The notes under the pieces were generated by a model. That model saw only the letters and a list, made by a program, of their open reading frames with translations, had not been told where the DNA came from and made no database searches. The translations under genes were made by a program, and so were the position numbers. This document shows positions 5,095 to 7,344 of a stretch of DNA of 7,344 nucleotides, one piece after another. Position 1 is the first letter of the stretch. Every line of letters begins with the position of its first letter. The DNA comes from Gammaproteobacteria bacterium (GTDB lineage: Bacteria > Pseudomonadota > Gammaproteobacteria > Xanthomonadales > Marinicellaceae), in the NCBI GenBank assembly GCA_030426065.1, contig JAUHZH010000107.1, positions 1-7,344 of the forward strand, written 5' to 3'.

Positions 5095-6214
5095 CTGCGA
5101 TGCCATCACACACCCCCTCACTGGCATCGGTCGTTATGCATTGAACTTGGGCTTGGCACTTAAAAACAGCCCTGAGATTCAATCTTTGCAGCTGTTTTCA
5201 CACCGACGTTGGCTTGACGATTTGCATCACAGTGCCGATGACAATGCTTGGCTGGCTGCTGTGCGCCGCCACATGCCATTCAAATACATGGCATTGAAAT
5301 ACTACCACCATCAACGATGCCACCATTTCAAAAGGCTGACCCAAGGCTTAGAAAACCATGTCTTTCACACGCCCAATTTCATCGCCATGCCATTTGAGGG
5401 ACCCACGGTTTCGACGTTCCATGATTTGAGTTTTGTTCACCACAAAGCCACCCAACCGGCTTACCGACTGCGCTTCCTCGATCAAGCGATTCCGGAAACC
5501 CTGAACCAAGCCAATCGATTGATCACACCCTCGGCTTTTGTGAAAAATGAAGTGGCAGTGCACTATGGCTACCCTGCGGACCAAATCACCGTCACACCTT
5601 TGGGTGTTGACCCCAGTTTTCAGCCACGAAGCGAGTCAGACTGTCAAAGCACTTTGAAGCGCTTGGGACTGACTTACAAACGATTTGTCCTGGCGGTGGC
5701 CACCCAAGAACCTCGGAAAAATTTATTGCGGCTGCTCAAAGCCCACCAACAACTGGACCGTTCAACTCGAAAAGCCCACCCATTGGTGTTGGTTGGAGGC
5801 AGTGGCTGGCAGGACCAAGACATCAAGAAAGCCATCAAAAAAGGCGTCGATTCCGGTGATGTGGTTGTGACGGGTTATGTCGATGAAACCACCTTACATC
5901 ATTTGTATGCCAGCGCCACCTTGCTCGCCTTGGTGTCCCTGTATGAAGGGTTTGGCTTGCCCATCATTGAAGCCATGGCGTCGGGAACTGCTGTGATCAC
6001 TTCGGCGTCATCCGCGATGTCTGAGGTCGCTGGTGGCCACGCTTTGCTGGTCAACCCACTGGATGTCAAAGACATCCAATCTCGATTAGAAAAAGGCTTG
6101 AACGACACCCAATGGCAAACCAGCGCTCAATCGGCAGGGATCAAGCACAGCCAATCATTCACATGGCAAAACTGCGCTGATAAAACGCGCCGCTGTTACC
6201 AATCGTTGTTGTGA
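5078..6214 (+). CDS. GT4-family glycosyltransferase (group 1, GT-B fold)
   Basis: This 378-aa retaining glycosyltransferase would transfer a sugar from a nucleotide-sugar donor to a glycan or lipid acceptor, on the cytoplasmic side of the membrane. The N-terminal Rossmann domain has TGIGRYALNL (15-24) in the acceptor-side glycine loop, STFHDLSFV (112-120), and the linker TPSAFVKNEV (150-159). The C-terminal donor domain has VATQEPRKNL (207-216, with R213 and K214 in the phosphate-binding position), VLVGGSGW (237-244), and VTGYVDETTLHHLY (264-277). The E-x7-E motif, EGFGLPIIE, has E290 and E298. No transmembrane segment or signal peptide is seen. It resembles the mannosyl- and rhamnosyl-transferases of O-antigen and exopolysaccharide clusters, but no other such gene is nearby, so donor and product are unknown. 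It has no Shine-Dalgarno and an extended -10 seven bases before the ATG. Confidence 0.92.
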   Translation: MKIIYNCDAITHPLTGIGRYALNLGLALKNSPEIQSLQLFSHRRWLDDLHHSADDNAWLAAVRRHMPFKYMALKYYHHQRCHHFKRLTQGLENHVFHTPNFIAMPFEGPTVSTFHDLSFVHHKATQPAYRLRFLDQAIPETLNQANRLITPSAFVKNEVAVHYGYPADQITVTPLGVDPSFQPRSESDCQSTLKRLGLTYKRFVLAVATQEPRKNLLRLLKAHQQLDRSTRKAHPLVLVGGSGWQDQDIKKAIKKGVDSGDVVVTGYVDETTLHHLYASATLLALVSLYEGFGLPIIEAMASGTAVITSASSAMSEVAGGHALLVNPLDVKDIQSRLEKGLNDTQWQTSAQSAGIKHSQSFTWQNCADKTRRCYQSLL

Positions 6215-6237
6215 TTATTTAGATGTCTTGGCAGGAC

Positions 6238-6258
6238 AGTGTAGTGTCCTGAACTTGG
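6238..6258 (+). repeat. left terminal inverted repeat of the MITE-like element
   Basis: It begins AGTGTAGTGTCCTG and ends ACTTGG. It pairs with 6477-6497 at 20 of 21 positions; the single mismatch is A at 6252. With the bases just outside it also forms a local palindrome, CAGGACA (6232-6238) with TGTCCTG (6245-6251), which is absent at the right end. Confidence 0.85.
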
Positions 6259-6476
6259 ATAGGTTATCAGAAGTCATCAAATGCGCCAAGACAAGGCGCA
6301 GCTTGCAGGTAATGGCCCATCCCCTTAGCAAAAGCTGCAACGCCGTATTGGGGCATTTGATGGCTTCCCTTCGGGCGAAACCGCCCTCTACTGCGTTGTC
6401 ATCCTTGAAAAGGGAGTGCCATTCCCTGCAGATGACGCCTTGTATAGGGCAGTTTTACAGTCCGCTGATCGCCCAG

Positions 6477-6497
6477 CCAAGTACAGGACACTACACT
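6477..6497 (-). repeat. right terminal inverted repeat of the MITE-like element
   Basis: It begins CCAAGTACAGGACAC, the reverse complement of the left end with one mismatch (A at 6485). Its last two bases form part of the nhaA TAG stop codon (6496-6498), so the element abuts or slightly overlaps the coding end. Confidence 0.85.
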
Positions 6498-7344
6498 AGT
6501 TTAAGCTTCGCTTCAAAATCAAATACCCCAAAGCGCCTGACAGCAAAGAACCGATCACAATACCCAAGCGTTCATCAAACAACAAATTGACACCCGTTTC
6601 TTCGAACGCCAGCGAGCCTATGAACAAACTCATGGTGAAACCGATGCCGCACAACAACGAGGTGCCCAGCAATTTAGCCCAATCCATGTTGTTGGGCAGC
6701 TCCGTCCATTTCATTTTCACTGCCAACCAACACAGGCCAAAAATACCGATGGGCTTGCCGAGCAACAATCCCAAGGCAATGCCCATGGGCACACCGTGCA
6801 TGATTTGTTCTAAACCCACGCCAGCAAAACTGATGCCGGCGTTGGCAAAGGCAAAAACAGGCAACACAAAAAATGCCACCGCAGCATGCAAGTCATGTTC
6901 TAAGTTTTTCAGTGGGGAGTTTTTCGGATCAGATTTTGAATACATGGGAATGAACATGGCCATCACCACACCTGAGAGCGTGGCATGAACGCCGGATTTG
7001 AGTAAAGCCACCCACATGATGGTACCGATCAAAATATACGGGCTGTTGGATTCAACCCGTTTTTTGTGCAGCAAAAACAACAACGGCAAACAACAGGTGG
7101 CCACAACCAAACCAATGGTTGAAATTTTGGATGTGTAGAACATGGCAATGATGATGATGGCACCGATGTCATCAAATATCGCCAGTGACGTCAAAAAGAT
7201 TTTCAACGAAGTCGGCACTTTTGATCCCAAAATCGCCAACACGCCCAAAGCAAAAGCGATGTCTGTGGCCGCTGGAATCGCCCATCCTTGCGCCGCCACA
7301 GGATCATCCATGTTAAAAAACAGATAGATCATGGCCGGAACCAA
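6496..7344 (-). CDS. nhaA: Na+/H+ antiporter NhaA, C-terminal part
   Basis: This is the last 282 codons of an inner-membrane antiporter that exchanges cytoplasmic sodium (or lithium) for protons and supports pH and salt homeostasis. The start lies beyond the right edge; E. coli NhaA is 388 aa, so about 100 residues are missing. The visible part begins VPAMIYLFFN and includes WAIPAATDIAFALG (fragment 21-34, D28 equivalent to E. coli D133) and LAIFDDIGA (54-62, D58-D59 equivalent to the ion-binding D163-D164). Further on are LKSGVHATLSGVV, FVLPVFAFANAGISF, GLLLGKPIGIFG with the conserved lysine equivalent to K300, and LCGIGFTMSLFIGSLAF. Many hydrophobic helices are evident. It ends in GYLILKRSLN and a TAG formed at the border of the MITE-like element, so the C-terminal tail may have been altered by that insertion. 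It is convergent with the glycosyltransferase gene. Confidence 0.96.
   Translation of the reverse strand: MVPAMIYLFFNMDDPVAAQGWAIPAATDIAFALGVLAILGSKVPTSLKIFLTSLAIFDDIGAIIIIAMFYTSKISTIGLVVATCCLPLLFLLHKKRVESNSPYILIGTIMWVALLKSGVHATLSGVVMAMFIPMYSKSDPKNSPLKNLEHDLHAAVAFFVLPVFAFANAGISFAGVGLEQIMHGVPMGIALGLLLGKPIGIFGLCWLAVKMKWTELPNNMDWAKLLGTSLLCGIGFTMSLFIGSLAFEETGVNLLFDERLGIVIGSLLSGALGYLILKRSLN

Larger units (their letters stand above)
6238..6497. mobile_element. 260-bp MITE-like element with terminal inverted repeats
   Basis: This non-coding block fills the gap between the convergent glycosyltransferase and nhaA genes. Its ends are 21-bp inverted repeats matching at 20 of 21 positions (6238-6258 and 6477-6497; outer sequence AGTGTAGTGTCCTG). 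Inside are two hairpins in tandem. One has a 15-bp outer stem with one wobble (6270-6284 with 6353-6367). The other is based on GTCATC (6398-6403) with GATGAC (6431-6436) and has a nested stem AGGGA/TCCCT (6411-6427). It has no transposase and no convincing reading frame, so any movement would depend on a transposase elsewhere. No exact target duplication is seen; TA at 6497-6498 against CA at 6237-6238 could be a decayed TA duplication. It could alternatively be a structured intergenic repeat with no mobility. Confidence 0.8.

Noticed and set aside
6228..6590. Plus-strand 120-codon frame across the MITE-like element and the nhaA end
   Set aside because: It runs through terminal repeats and hairpins and into antisense nhaA; the translation shows no domain, so it is not called as a gene.
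1..7344. A new defence, biosynthetic or phage system
   Set aside because: All eight coding regions belong to common families or well-known housekeeping genes, and the gene order shows no operon of unknowns; the only accessory feature is the small non-coding element near 6238-6497.

Overview
This is an ordinary chromosomal housekeeping segment with moderate GC, probably from a gammaproteobacterium. The evidence is an E. coli-like Rho whose residue numbering matches E. coli's almost exactly, trxA directly upstream of rho, a Ppx/GppA phosphatase, an NhaA antiporter of the E. coli type, and an FNR-type regulator divergent from the cbb3 oxidase gene ccoN. No genus is assigned. I found no CRISPR array, tRNA, rRNA, phage genes, or new defence or biosynthetic system.

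Layout from left to right. The first 345 bases are the 5' end of ccoN (minus strand, cut by the window edge). A short divergent regulatory region follows, with a palindromic FNR box and back-to-back -10 elements. Next is fnr (plus), then trxA with a clear intrinsic terminator, a gene-free rho leader, rho, and ppx, all on the plus strand. A minus-strand VOC/predicted extradiol-dioxygenase gene (COG3565-like) converges on ppx. It is divergent from a plus-strand GT4 glycosyltransferase. Between that gene and the convergent nhaA (minus, 5' end cut by the window edge) lies a 260-bp non-coding element with 21-bp terminal inverted repeats and two internal hairpins, which looks like a MITE.

How the genes relate. 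The FNR box sits where a class II activator site should be for ccoN and just downstream of the likely fnr start point. One site could therefore switch on the high-affinity oxidase at low oxygen and also restrain fnr. Thioredoxin, Rho, Ppx, the antiporter and the glycosyltransferase are largely independent functions. The most interesting signals are regulatory or mobile: the FNR promoter geometry, an unusual CX2CX2C cluster motif in FNR, a long hairpin enclosing the ppx start codon, two genes with TACAAT-N6-ATG starts that suggest leaderless mRNAs, and the MITE whose end supplies part of the nhaA stop codon.
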